Assembly (NCBI RefSeq): GCF_035938995.1
Contig: NZ_DASZGI010000221.1
Coordinates: 1-18,397, forward strand
DNA from: DASZGI01 sp035938995
Lineage (GTDB): Bacteria > Actinomycetota > Actinomycetes > Streptomycetales > Catenulisporaceae
Direction: 5' to 3'
Length of the DNA stretch: 18,397 bases
Shown: positions 1-9,872 of the stretch, in pieces
How the letters are laid out: each line of letters opens with the position of its first letter
Position numbering within the stretch: position 1 is the stretch's first letter
The notes under the pieces: generated by a model
Database searches by the model: none
Seen by the model: only the letters and a program-made list of their open reading frames with translations
Told to the model about the DNA's origin: nothing
Position numbers and translations under genes: made by a program

Positions 1-1
1 G

Positions 2-75
2 TAGGGCGGGTGGGACTCGAACCCACGACCCAAGGATTATGAGTCCTCTGCTCTAACCGGCTGAGCTACCGCCCC
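2..75 (-). tRNA. tRNA with CAU anticodon (Ile2 or elongator Met)
   Basis: Read on the minus strand, this folds as a complete cloverleaf. The 5' acceptor GGGGCGG pairs with CCGCCCT (a G-U pair at 1-72), the D arm is intact, the anticodon loop is CTCATAA and the T loop is TTCGAGT on a 5-bp stem. The discriminator base is A and CCA is not encoded. A CAU anticodon can belong to elongator Met or to the AUA-reading Ile tRNA, whose C34 is modified to lysidine by TilS. Initiator Met looks unlikely because its G-C-rich anticodon-stem signature is absent. I lean to Ile2 from the overall sequence but cannot decide without comparison. Confidence 0.93.
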
Positions 76-179
76 GGGTTCCCGACGGAGGGCTTGTGCC
101 CGGTTCGACCCGGTATCAACCATTTCCGCCGGATACACAAAACGTCCCCGGGCCGGAGGCGCGGAGACGTTGCTGTGCG

Positions 180-252
180 CTCCCGCAATAGGACTCGAAC
201 CTATAACCTGCCGGTTAACAGCCGGCTGCTCTGCCAGTTGAGCTATGCGGGA
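180..252 (-). tRNA. tRNA-Asn (GUU)
   Basis: The minus strand reads as a full cloverleaf. The 7-bp acceptor stem is TCCCGCA/TGCGGGA, the D arm contains GCTCAACTGGCAGAGC, and the anticodon loop CTGTTAA gives anticodon GTT. The T loop is TTCGAGT and the discriminator is G. CCA is not encoded. It lies 104 nt upstream of the CAU tRNA on the same strand, so the two may share a transcript. Confidence 0.96.
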
Positions 253-768
253 TCGGTACTGTCGCACGGGCTTTCGCCTGGTCGGGCGGCGGCCCTGCGG
301 AGACCAACATTAGCGCATCCAGGGGGGTGCTCCGCCACTCGGTAAGTGAGGGTGGGGCAGGCCGGGGCGGAGCGAGCAGAGTGGGGTCATGCGGATGCGC
401 GCTTGGCGTGACGAGCGGGGAGAGCGGGGTCGTGCGGACGGCGCTTGCGTGACGGGCGGGGCGGAGTGGGGTCATGCGGCCCTACCTTCTTGAACCTTCT
501 TGAGTGGGTCCCGTGAGTCCGCGACTCTGGGATTGCGCGTGGTGGGCGGGCCGCGGCGGCGGTGCGGTGCGGACACGGGTGCGACGTCGGACGCGAGGTG
601 TTGTTCCCGGTCTCGGCCGATTGGGGTAACCTGCCAGGTCAAACCGGTTAGCTGAGGGCGCACGCGGGTAGTCGCGGCTAGGAGGGGCGCCGTGCGTGCC
701 CCATCGTTCCGGCATCCGACATCCGGTATCCGGATCGAACTGGTCCGTCCGTCGTTGGGGAGTGCGAG
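253..768. other. Gene-free stretch between tRNA-Asn and the YtxH-like gene
   Basis: I see no convincing coding region on either strand; the open frames here are short, GC-driven and lack ribosome binding sites. The stretch holds the 42-43 bp repeats listed separately, a perfect 10-bp tandem duplication (ACCTTCTTGA at 484-493 and 494-503), and an 11-bp interrupted palindrome (ACCTG-C-CAGGT, 629-639) that could be an operator. The promoters of the tRNA pair (leftward) and of the small gene at 769 (rightward) should lie here, but I cannot place them with confidence. Confidence 0.5.
379..479. repeat. Degenerate 42-43 bp tandem repeat
   Basis: The motif GAGTGGGGTCATGCGG begins at 379 and again at 464, and a variant GAGCGGGGTCGTGCGG begins at 422. 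The spacings are 43 and 42 bp. The sequence after the motif (a GCGCTTG(G)CGTGACG-like block) is shared by the first two units, and the third is cut short at 479. That gives about 2.4 imperfect copies. No function is evident. Confidence 0.7.
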
Positions 769-1083
769 ATGAAAGCCAAGGCCAGCTTTGTCGGCGGGGC
801 CTTGATCGGGTTGCTCGTGGGCAGCCGGATCGGGCACGCCCTCTACGACCGTGTTCGTGCGGGCGCGTCTGCTATGGCCCGCAACCCCAAGATCCGCAGT
901 ACCGCTTCGACTGCGAGCGACCGTGCCACGCATGCCGCGAAGTCCGCAGGCACGACTGCCGCCCACCAGGTCAAGCACGCCAGCTCAACCGTTGCGCACC
1001 GCTTTACCGACCGGTTTAACGGTGTCATGCACCACTCGATGCACGACGGTGACGGCGGGACGTCCGACGATCGAGGGCTGTGA
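769..1083 (+). CDS. Small YtxH-like membrane-anchored protein, function unknown
   Basis: The product is 104 aa. Residues 6-20 (SFVGGALIGLLVGSR) form a glycine-rich hydrophobic segment that fits a single N-terminal membrane anchor. An Ala/Thr/Ser/His-rich, amphipathic region follows, with repeated ATHAAKSAGTTAAHQVK-like stretches. This layout resembles YtxH/gas-vesicle-like small proteins, which often sit near stress genes, but I see no catalytic motif. The ATG at 769 is preceded by GGGGAG about 6 nt upstream, which supports the start and the reality of the gene. It stands alone between the tRNA genes and the convergent sigma factor gene. The function is not known to me. Confidence 0.75.
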   Translation: MKAKASFVGGALIGLLVGSRIGHALYDRVRAGASAMARNPKIRSTASTASDRATHAAKSAGTTAAHQVKHASSTVAHRFTDRFNGVMHHSMHDGDGGTSDDRGL

Positions 1084-1095
1084 GGTTGCAAGAGG

Positions 1096-1118
1096 GCTCA
1101 TAGTCCTGGGGCATGAGC
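1096..1118 (+). terminator. Weak hairpin after the YtxH-like gene
   Basis: GCTCAT (1096-1101) pairs perfectly with ATGAGC (1113-1118) across an 11-nt loop, 13 nt after the stop codon. There is no U-tract. It could end the plus-strand transcript, but a 6-bp stem with a long loop is weak. Confidence 0.3.
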
Positions 1119-1237
1119 GGCGGGGTATGGCGGGGCGGAGCGTCGATTTGGCGGCGCTACCGCCCCGTTGCATTGCGTTGGGTTGCATTGCGGCTCGTAA
1201 ATAGCGCGCGGAATCGGGGCGCGGTGGCGAAACTAAG

Positions 1238-1360
1238 AGCGGAAGCTGGCAGCCCGGGCGTCAGCTTCAACGTCAGGGCAGAAGGCTGGCGGACGGAGGT
1301 CAGCTCGAACGTCAGCGCAGAAGGCTAGCGGCCGGGCGTCGTTTTTCAGCGTCAGCGCAG
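1238..1360. repeat. 39-bp tandem repeat running into the 3' end of the sigma factor gene
   Basis: A unit starting GTCAGCTTCAACGTCAGGGC at 1260 is repeated at 1299 as GTCAGCTCGAACGTCAGCGC, and a partial third copy starts at 1338. A degenerate half-unit precedes them near 1238. The shared core GTCAGCGCAG also covers the last codons and stop codon of the sigma factor gene (1351-1360). The array therefore looks like repeated duplication of that gene's 3' edge. Just upstream, GTTGCATTGCG is repeated at 1167 and 1182 (15-bp period). Confidence 0.7.
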
Positions 1361-2644
1361 GTAGTCCTTGAGCTGGTCGGCGTAGGAGTGGCCCCGCAAC
1401 TTCGCCAGCGTCTTGGCCTCGATCTGGCGGATGCGCTCGCGGGTGACGCCGAAGGTGCGGCCGATTTCCTCGAGGGTGTGGGGCTCGCCGTCGGTCAGTC
1501 CGTAGCGCAGCTGCACTACCCTTTTCTCCCGCTCGCCGAGCGTCGAGAGCAGGGTGTCGAGGTGCTCGCGCAGCATCATCACGGCGACCGAGTCCGCTGG
1601 GGACACCGCGTCTGCGTCTTCGATCAGGTCGCCGAGCGCCACGTCGTCCTCTTCGCCTACGGGCGCGTGGAGGGAGACCGGTTCCTGGGCCAGGCGCAGG
1701 ACCTCGACGACGCGCTCTTCGGGCACTCCGAGCACGTCGGCGATCTGTTCCGGGGTCGGCTCGATCGAGTTCGCCTGCAGGAGTGCGCGCTGCAGCCGTA
1801 CTACGCGGTTCATCAGCTCGACCACGTGGACCGGGACGCGGATGGTGCGCGCTTGGTCGGCCAATGCGCGGCTCATCGCCTGGCGGATCCACCACGTCGC
1901 GTACGTGGAGAACTTGTAGCCGCGGGCGTAGTCGAACTTCTCGACCGCGCGGATGAGGCCGAGGTTCCCCTCTTGTACGAGATCCAGGATGGACATGCCG
2001 CGGCCGATGTAGCGCTTGGCGATCGAGACCACCAGTCTCAGGTTCGCCTCGATCAGCTTGCGCTTGGCGGCCTGGCCGCGCAGGACCAGCACGTGCAGGT
2101 CGCGCCGGTCCTCCGGCTTGAGGTCGAAGGTGTGCAGCAGCTTCTCGTCGGCGAACAGTCCGGCCTCGACGGCGCGGGCCAGCTCCACCTCTTCCACCGC
2201 GGTGAGCAGCGGGATGCGGCCGATTTCGCGCAGATACTGCCGGAAGAGGTCGCCGGCCGGTCCCGCCGAGTCGGCCCATGCCGCCACGTGGGCGTCGGCG
2301 GCCTCCTGCTCCTGCGGGGACGGCTCCTGCTCCGCCTCGGTCTCGGCCAGCTCCTCCGGGTCGGGCTCCCTGGGGTCACGGCCGCGCGTCGCTGACGGCG
2401 GGTCCGCCACCTGCTGTTGCGCCTGTTGCACGTCTGCGCCGTCCTCCACCGCGTCTCTCGTCAGAGGCAGCGACATCACCCGGGCCAGCCGCGGCGCGTC
2501 GTCCGGCAGGGCGTCTGGACCATCCTCCTCGGCATCGCGCGGGGTGGCAACCACGGAGAGGAACCGCTCGGGGCGCGGCGGGCCAGCCTGCTCCACCGCA
2601 CCCGGCGTGGGTTCGACGATGACACGTGCGAGGGCGCCGTCCAT
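1352..2644 (-). CDS. hrdA: RNA polymerase sigma-70 factor, group 1/2 (HrdA-like)
   Basis: This sigma subunit directs RNA polymerase to housekeeping-type promoters. The protein is 430 aa. The N-terminal 130 residues are acidic and Pro/Gln-rich and look disordered. Region 1.2 follows (about 132-165), then region 2 (195-265) with the -10 recognition helix TYATWWIRQAMSRALADQA, region 3 (270-345), and region 4 with the -35 helix-turn-helix GVTRERIRQIEAKTLAKLR near the C-terminus. It lacks the long basic N-terminus of the principal factor HrdB, and some core positions differ from HrdB. That, and its place just downstream of dnaG, makes it HrdA-like (neighbourhood from memory). A GTG start at 2659 is open, but the ATG at 2644 has GGAG 5 nt upstream and is preferred. 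Confidence 0.9.
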   Translation of the reverse strand: MDGALARVIVEPTPGAVEQAGPPRPERFLSVVATPRDAEEDGPDALPDDAPRLARVMSLPLTRDAVEDGADVQQAQQQVADPPSATRGRDPREPDPEELAETEAEQEPSPQEQEAADAHVAAWADSAGPAGDLFRQYLREIGRIPLLTAVEEVELARAVEAGLFADEKLLHTFDLKPEDRRDLHVLVLRGQAAKRKLIEANLRLVVSIAKRYIGRGMSILDLVQEGNLGLIRAVEKFDYARGYKFSTYATWWIRQAMSRALADQARTIRVPVHVVELMNRVVRLQRALLQANSIEPTPEQIADVLGVPEERVVEVLRLAQEPVSLHAPVGEEDDVALGDLIEDADAVSPADSVAVMMLREHLDTLLSTLGEREKRVVQLRYGLTDGEPHTLEEIGRTFGVTRERIRQIEAKTLAKLRGHSYADQLKDYLR

Positions 2645-2900
2645 ACGAACTCCGTCCACTTCACCGGCCGGTACGGCCAGGGCCGCGCGGAACTTCCTTG
2701 TCCCGTACGGTGCCCGAGTTCCCGGTCGTCACCGGCTGCCTGTGCAACACGACGCCGCCGGACCCGACGCCGCAGTCGATTCCACCCGAGTGGAAGTCCA
2801 CGACTCCCCCCTACCCCGGCGCGCGGCTTTTCGCGCCTCCCGAGGCCAGGAAGTTCTAGGAATCGCGGAATTGGCAGTCACTCGCCACACGCACTCCAGA

Positions 2901-2930
2901 GGGTTGCGGAAACCCGCCGATCCGTCGGCG
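2901..2930 (-). terminator. Paired hairpins downstream of dnaG
   Basis: Two adjacent stems lie about 30-60 nt past the dnaG stop. CGCCGA/TCGGCG forms a 6-bp stem with a 4-nt loop (2915-2930), and GGGTT/AACCC forms a 5-bp stem with a 5-nt loop (2901-2915). They share base 2915, so they compete by one pair. They may end or attenuate the dnaG message before the sigma factor gene. A third stem, GGCGCG/CGCGCC with an 8-nt loop, lies at 2818-2837. Confidence 0.4.
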
Positions 2931-2958
2931 CGGCCAGGCGATCCGCACGATGATCAAT

Positions 2959-4842
2959 TCACTGATCGACGCGGCCACGCAGGCCGGCGAGGTACTTGGC
3001 CACCTCGTTCAGCTCGGTGGACGCGGCGAGGTACTCCTGCGCGTGGACGTTTGGATCAAGCCGCTTCAACCGTGAGAACAGGCTCGTCCTGTGCCGCTCC
3101 ACGGCGTCGATGCGTACTTGCGTGAGGACGGTGAGCACGTAGCGCGCGTCCACGGCCTGCCGTCCCTTGCCCGGCTCGCGCACCAGCGGCGGTTCGACCG
3201 CGAGCCGGTTGATCAAGGTGCGCACGCTGTCGTCCGCGGCCACGGCGGTCACTTCGCCGAGCCAGCGCAGAGGATCCTCGACCGCGGCCGCGACACCGCC
3301 CGCCGCTGCTATAGCGGAGCGCACGGCCGTGTATTCGGCGTGGGTGAACTCCTCCTCCCCCAGTTCGTCGAAGAACGGAGTGGCCAGCCTCGGGCACTGG
3401 AGCGCGATCTTCAGAGCCTCGCGCTGACGGCGAGCAGGCGAGTCCGAGGGCTCGGGACGGGGGCCGCTGGTCGGCGTTTTGGGAGCGGGGGCCGCGGCGG
3501 ACGAGGCGCGGCCGGGCGCGGCGCGGCGCACCTCCGCAGCCACGATCCGGTCATCGTCGACGCCGAGCCAGCCGGCCAGCCGACGGCCGTACTCGGGGCG
3601 CAGCGCGGGGTCGTGGATGGAGGCGACGATCGGCGCGGTGGCGCGCAGCGCACGCACCCGGCCCTCGGGGGTCTCGAGGTTGAATTCGTTGAGGCGGGAG
3701 CGGATGACGAACTCGAACAACGGGATCCGGGCCGAGATCAGGTCACTGACGGCGGCGTCGCCACGCGCGATCCGCAGCTCGCACGGGTCCATCCCGTCCG
3801 GCTGCACCGCGACGAAGGTCTGCGTGACCCAACGCTGGTCCTCCATGAAGGCCCGCAGCGCCGCCTTCTGCCCGGCCGAATCGCCGTCGAAGGTGAACAC
3901 GACCTCGTAGCCGAGGTACTGGTTGCGGTCCGCCAGCAGCCGTCGCAGGATCTTGATGTGCTCCTCGCCGAACGCGGTGCCGCAGGTGGCGATCGCGGTG
4001 GTCTCCCCGGCCAGATGGCAGGCCATGACGTCGGTATAGCCCTCGACCACCACGGCCCGCTGCAGCTTCGCGATGTCCTTGCGCGCCAGATCGAGGCCGT
4101 AGAGCACGGAGGACTTCTTGTAGAGGGGGGTTTCGGGCGTGTTCAGGTATTTGGGAGAGTCTTTGTCATCGTTCAGGCGGCGCGCGCCGAAGCCGATCAC
4201 CTCGCCGCCGAGGTCCGCGATCGGCCAGACGAGACGGTCGCGGAAGCGGTCGATCGGGCCGCGCCGCCCCTCCGAGGCCAGGCCGGCGGTCATCAGCTCC
4301 TTGTCGGTGAAGCCGCGCCCGCGCAGGTGTCGTACGAGTACATCCCAGCCGGCCGGGGCATAGCCGACGCCAAACCGTTCGAGGGCGGTGGCGTCGAAGT
4401 TCCGCTGGGTAAGGAACTCGCGGCCGTGCCGGGCGCCCGGCGAGGCCAGTTGTTCGCGGTAGAAGTCGGCGGCGGCGCGGTGGGCTTCGAGCAGGCGGGC
4501 GCGCTCGCTGGTCTCGGTGCGCTTGGTGTAACCGCCCTCGGCGTAGCGCAGCTCGATCCGGGACCGCTTGGCCAGTTGCTCGACCGCCTCGTTGAAGGAG
4601 AGATGGTCGAGCTTCATGACGAACGAGATGACGTCGCCGCCCTCGCTGCAGCCGAAGCAGTGCCACAGGCCGCGGGCCGGGGTGACGTTGAAGGACGGGG
4701 ACTTCTCCTCATGGAACGGGCACAGGCCCTTGAGGTTCCCGCCGCCCGCGGAGCGCAGTTGGATGTGCTCACCGATGACGTCGGCGACTCCTGAGGCGTC
4801 GCGGACTGCTTTGACGTCCTCATCCCGAATGCGCCCGGCCAT
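2959..4842 (-). CDS. dnaG: DNA primase
   Basis: DnaG makes the RNA primers for lagging-strand synthesis and works with the DnaB helicase at the fork. The protein is 627 aa, normal for the family. The N-terminal CHC2-type zinc domain has C41, H44, C62 and C65 (CPFHEEKSPSF and WHCFGCSEGGD). The TOPRIM core carries the catalytic Glu in VVVEGYTD (E267) and the metal-binding DGD at 319-321 (FTFDGDSAGQ). A flexible Ala/Pro-rich linker at about 440-475 leads to the C-terminal helicase-interaction domain. The gene lies 93 bp after dgt and about 310 bp before the sigma gene on the same strand, echoing the primase-sigma pairing of bacterial macromolecular-synthesis operons. Upstream there is a TAGGAT box 7 nt from the ATG, and AGGA at a loose spacing. 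Confidence 0.98.
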   Translation of the reverse strand: MAGRIRDEDVKAVRDASGVADVIGEHIQLRSAGGGNLKGLCPFHEEKSPSFNVTPARGLWHCFGCSEGGDVISFVMKLDHLSFNEAVEQLAKRSRIELRYAEGGYTKRTETSERARLLEAHRAAADFYREQLASPGARHGREFLTQRNFDATALERFGVGYAPAGWDVLVRHLRGRGFTDKELMTAGLASEGRRGPIDRFRDRLVWPIADLGGEVIGFGARRLNDDKDSPKYLNTPETPLYKKSSVLYGLDLARKDIAKLQRAVVVEGYTDVMACHLAGETTAIATCGTAFGEEHIKILRRLLADRNQYLGYEVVFTFDGDSAGQKAALRAFMEDQRWVTQTFVAVQPDGMDPCELRIARGDAAVSDLISARIPLFEFVIRSRLNEFNLETPEGRVRALRATAPIVASIHDPALRPEYGRRLAGWLGVDDDRIVAAEVRRAAPGRASSAAAPAPKTPTSGPRPEPSDSPARRQREALKIALQCPRLATPFFDELGEEEFTHAEYTAVRSAIAAAGGVAAAVEDPLRWLGEVTAVAADDSVRTLINRLAVEPPLVREPGKGRQAVDARYVLTVLTQVRIDAVERHRTSLFSRLKRLDPNVHAQEYLAASTELNEVAKYLAGLRGRVDQ

Positions 4843-4849
4843 GGGCCAG

Positions 4850-4855
4850 ATCCTA
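4850..4855 (-). promoter_or_regulatory. Putative -10 box of dnaG, leaderless arrangement
   Basis: On the minus strand TAGGAT is followed by exactly 7 nt (CTGGCCC) and the dnaG ATG. Transcription starting about 7 nt after the hexamer would begin at the ATG, giving a leaderless mRNA, which is common in actinomycetes. No good -35 match is seen. AGGA inside the same box could instead act as a distant ribosome binding site. Confidence 0.45.
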
Positions 4856-4935
4856 CGCGGCGGGACTGACGGTCACGCTTGAAAAGGTAGGGGGTTCACG
4901 CGGGCTCGGGCGGGCTAGGCGGGTCAGGCAACGGC

Positions 4936-6189
4936 TCAGGCGTCGCGCAACTCGTGATACAGGCGCTGCGCGGCGGCGTCAGTGATCGAGGCGATCTGGT
5001 CGACCGCGACGCGCAGCCGGGCGGCATCGTCGGGGGCTTCGGACCACCACGTGTGGAACGCCGGCTCCAGCCGGTCGGGGCGGTCGGCCAACAGCGCGAC
5101 CAACTCCCGGATCAAGTCCGACTGGCGGGCCCGCAGCGCGAGCGCCCGCTCGGTCTCCATCACGTAGCGCGCGGTCACGGCCTTGAGGACGGCGTTCTCC
5201 AGACGGATGGGCCTCGGAACGATCAGTTCGGCGCCGTACCGGGTGTGCGGCCCCGGGCCGTACGTGTCCCGGGTATCACGTGCCACGGCGAGGCAGAACC
5301 GGCCGATCAGTTCGCTGGCCGCGCGCTTGAGCCGAGCCTGCGCGTTGAAGCTGCGGTCGTAGTCGTCCGGCCACCACTCGACCGCCAGCAGCCGATCCAG
5401 CGCCTCGGCCAGTTCCCCGGCGTCGGCGTCGGGGGCGTAGCCGCGAGCCCGCTCGAACAGGGCTTCGCGCTCGTCGGGCACGTGCAGCACTTTCGGGTCC
5501 AGGTGCCCGGCGTGGATCGCGTCCTCCAGGTCGTGCACCGAGTAGGCCACGTCGTCGGACCAGTCCATGAGCTGGGCCTCGAAGCACTTGCCCGCCCCGG
5601 CCGGGGCGCCGATCCGGGTCCAGGCGAAGACCGTGTGGTCGTCGGTGTAGTGGCCGAACTTGCGGACGCCGGGGCGGCGCGGCCAGGGGTACTTGGTGAC
5701 CGCGTCGAGCAGCGCCCGGGTCGGATTGAGCCCGGCGGACCGGCCGTCCGGCCGGATCACCTTGGCCTCGAGGCGGGTGAGGATGCGCAGGTTCTGCGCG
5801 TTGCCCTCGAAGCCGCCGATGTGGCCGGTCACCGAGTCCAGCGCGTCCTCGCCGGTGTGGCCGAACGGCGGATGGCCCAGGTCGTGCGCAAGACAGGCGG
5901 CCTCCACCAGGTCCGGATCGGCACCGAGGGAGCCGGCCAGTTCCCGGCCGATCTGCGCGACCTCCAGGGAGTGGGTCAGCCGGGTGCGCGGGAAGTCGGA
6001 CTCGCCGGGCGCCACGACCTGCGTCTTCCCGGCCAGGCGGCGCAGCGCGAGGCTGTGCAGGACGCGGGCGCGGTCGCGTTGGAAGGGGGTGCGTTCGCCT
6101 CCGGTGCGCTTGAGGTCGCTGACCGGCTCGACCGCGTACCGCTCGATATCGGCCTCGCCGTATCCCGGCGTGATCTGGACCTGTGCCAT
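4936..6189 (-). CDS. dgt: Deoxyguanosinetriphosphate triphosphohydrolase-like HD protein
   Basis: Members of this family hydrolyse dNTPs (dGTP in the type enzyme) to the deoxynucleoside and triphosphate. The protein is 417 aa. HD-domain metal ligands are visible: H73 in TRLTHSLEVAQ, H102-D103 in CLAHDLGHPPFGH, and a later Asp in DWSDDVAYSVHDLEDA near residues 209-220. The N-terminal RRLAGKTQVV and ESDFPRTRLTHS segments are typical of Dgt. A GTG at 6198 is in frame, but the ATG at 6189 is chosen because a TANNNT box lies exactly 7 nt before it and no ribosome binding site fits the GTG. It is followed by dnaG on the same strand after 93 bp. dGTP pool control next to primase fits a replication cluster. 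Confidence 0.93.
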   Translation of the reverse strand: MAQVQITPGYGEADIERYAVEPVSDLKRTGGERTPFQRDRARVLHSLALRRLAGKTQVVAPGESDFPRTRLTHSLEVAQIGRELAGSLGADPDLVEAACLAHDLGHPPFGHTGEDALDSVTGHIGGFEGNAQNLRILTRLEAKVIRPDGRSAGLNPTRALLDAVTKYPWPRRPGVRKFGHYTDDHTVFAWTRIGAPAGAGKCFEAQLMDWSDDVAYSVHDLEDAIHAGHLDPKVLHVPDEREALFERARGYAPDADAGELAEALDRLLAVEWWPDDYDRSFNAQARLKRAASELIGRFCLAVARDTRDTYGPGPHTRYGAELIVPRPIRLENAVLKAVTARYVMETERALALRARQSDLIRELVALLADRPDRLEPAFHTWWSEAPDDAARLRVAVDQIASITDAAAQRLYHELRDA

Positions 6190-6196
6190 GACACCC

Positions 6197-6202
6197 ACGG
6201 TA
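6197..6202 (-). promoter_or_regulatory. Putative -10 box of dgt, leaderless arrangement
   Basis: The minus strand reads TACCGT, then 7 nt (GGGTGTC), then the ATG at 6189. The geometry is the same as at dnaG and the GNAT gene. It decides the start-codon choice for dgt. No clear -35 is visible. Confidence 0.45.
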
Positions 6203-6306
6203 GACGGTCGAGGTCAGGCGGCGTAGCAGACGCCTCGTCCGGCGCTCGAGACGCCGCTCGCGGCCTCGGCCTACCATCCGTAATCTGCCATGAAGGCTTC
6301 CGAGTG

Positions 6307-6337
6307 TTACTTTTCCGCAACGGGGAGCCGCTAGCGT
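6307..6337 (+). promoter_or_regulatory. Putative promoter of the GNAT gene, leaderless arrangement
   Basis: TTACTT (6307-6312) and TAGCGT (6332-6337) are separated by 19 nt, and the ATG at 6344 comes after exactly 6 intervening bases plus one position, i.e. where transcription should start. A GGGGAG at 6322-6326 is too far from the ATG for a normal ribosome binding site. Confidence 0.45.
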
Positions 6338-6343
6338 AACCGC

Positions 6344-6814
6344 ATGATCGCAATCGACGTGGCGTCGGTGCCGACCGACGACGGGGACCTGGCCGAGTTG
6401 CTGACCGCGTACTTCAAGGACCTCTCACTGCGGTACTGGGAATTCGAGGTGTCCTGGGAGGAGTTCGAGGCGGAGATCAAACCCGGCGTCAGGTTCCTGC
6501 TCGCGCGCCGGGACGGCACGGCCGTGGGCTGCTGCGCGCTTCAGCGCAATCGCGAGTCAGGGCTCGAAGGCATCGAGCTCAAGCGGATGTACGTGGACCC
6601 GGCGGCGCGCGGGACGGGAGTGGCGAACGCGCTGCTGGAGGCGGCCGAGAAGCTGGCGCGGGAGCTCGGCGCGCCGCAGATCTATCTGGAGACGGGCGTG
6701 CGGCAGCCCGAGGCCCGGCGCGTGTACGAGCGCAGCGGATACACCGAGATCCCGACTTACCCGCCGTGGGTCGGCATGGAGCTCTCGGTCGCGTACGCGA
6801 AGCGGCTGAGCTGA
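6344..6814 (+). CDS. GNAT family N-acetyltransferase
   Basis: GNAT enzymes transfer an acetyl group from acetyl-CoA to an amine. The protein is 156 aa, a normal single-domain length. The acetyl-CoA-binding motif A is clear: LKRMYVDPAARGTGVANALL, with the R-G-T-G-V-A pyrophosphate loop near residues 89-94. The C-terminal motif EARRVYERSGYTEI is the usual motif B. The acidic N-terminal half (EVSWEEFEAEI) is the acceptor side, and the substrate cannot be read from the sequence. The gene diverges from dgt across 154 bp and converges on ppdK. Its stop codon lies inside the stem of the shared terminator. Confidence 0.9.
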   Translation: MIAIDVASVPTDDGDLAELLTAYFKDLSLRYWEFEVSWEEFEAEIKPGVRFLLARRDGTAVGCCALQRNRESGLEGIELKRMYVDPAARGTGVANALLEAAEKLARELGAPQIYLETGVRQPEARRVYERSGYTEIPTYPPWVGMELSVAYAKRLS

Positions 6815-6839
6815 CGGGACGGGTCCGCGTCCCGTCAGC
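6810..6839. terminator. Bidirectional terminator between the GNAT gene and ppdK
   Basis: A perfect 12-bp inverted repeat, GCTGACGGGACG (6810-6821) and CGTCCCGTCAGC (6828-6839), closes a 6-nt loop. It overlaps the GNAT stop codon and lies 32 nt past the ppdK stop on the other strand. A second small stem (GCGAC/GTCGC, 6845-6858) sits between it and ppdK. There is no U-tract, as is usual for actinomycete terminators. Confidence 0.8.
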
Positions 6840-6871
6840 CCACTGCGACGTCTGTCGCTGAACCGCGTCCG

Positions 6872-9607
<2,736 letters not shown>

Positions 9608-9689
9608 GTGAGGCTCCCTGAAGCTCAAACGCGTGCAATGTGAAAAAGACGTCGACCGCACGTGCGACGCCTAACTCCTGACGTCAAGG

Positions 9690-9718
9690 ACACTACCGGC
9701 CGGTTACAAGGCTGTCAG
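9690..9718 (-). promoter_or_regulatory. Sigma-70 type promoter of ppdK
   Basis: The minus strand carries CTGACA (9718-9713), a spacer of exactly 17 nt, and TAGTGT (9695-9690). Both hexamers match the housekeeping consensus well. Transcription would start near 9683. Upstream, 9736-9765 is AT-rich for this genome and could act as an UP-like element. Confidence 0.55.
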
Positions 9719-9735
9719 TGTGAGGGGGACCACCC

Positions 9736-9744
9736 TGTGGATAA
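9736..9744 (-). other. Isolated perfect DnaA-box match upstream of ppdK
   Basis: The minus strand reads TTATCCACA, the classic 9-mer DnaA box. A second weaker TTGTCC-type match lies close by in plus orientation (from 9756). The pair sits between the terminator of the RNA locus and the ppdK promoter. It may be chance; a single 9-mer is not an origin. Confidence 0.25.
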
Positions 9745-9818
9745 ATCGCCGAAAAATTGTCCGAACAGGGCGAGCAGGGCGACACGCGACAGGGTCGACG
9801 CAACGGGGCCGACGCGGC

Positions 9819-9849
9819 GAGGCCGGGGGCGTAGCCTGCCCCCGGCCTC
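9819..9849 (-). terminator. Terminator of the tRNA-like RNA locus
   Basis: A perfect 12-bp inverted repeat, GAGGCCGGGGGC and GCCCCCGGCCTC, closes a 7-nt loop. It lies 23 nt past the proposed 3' end of the second tRNA-like RNA on the minus strand, so it is well placed to end the gene-RNA-RNA transcript. No plus-strand gene ends here. Confidence 0.75.
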
Positions 9850-9872
9850 TGTTGATGCCGCCCAATTGCTGT

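Noticed and set aside
2645..2659. GTG start for the sigma factor at 2659
   Set aside because: No properly spaced ribosome binding site; the ATG at 2644 has GGAG 5 nt upstream.
9608..9661. ATG start for ppdK at 9661
   Set aside because: It adds 18 residues unlike the family and ignores the well-placed GGGAG before the GTG at 9607.
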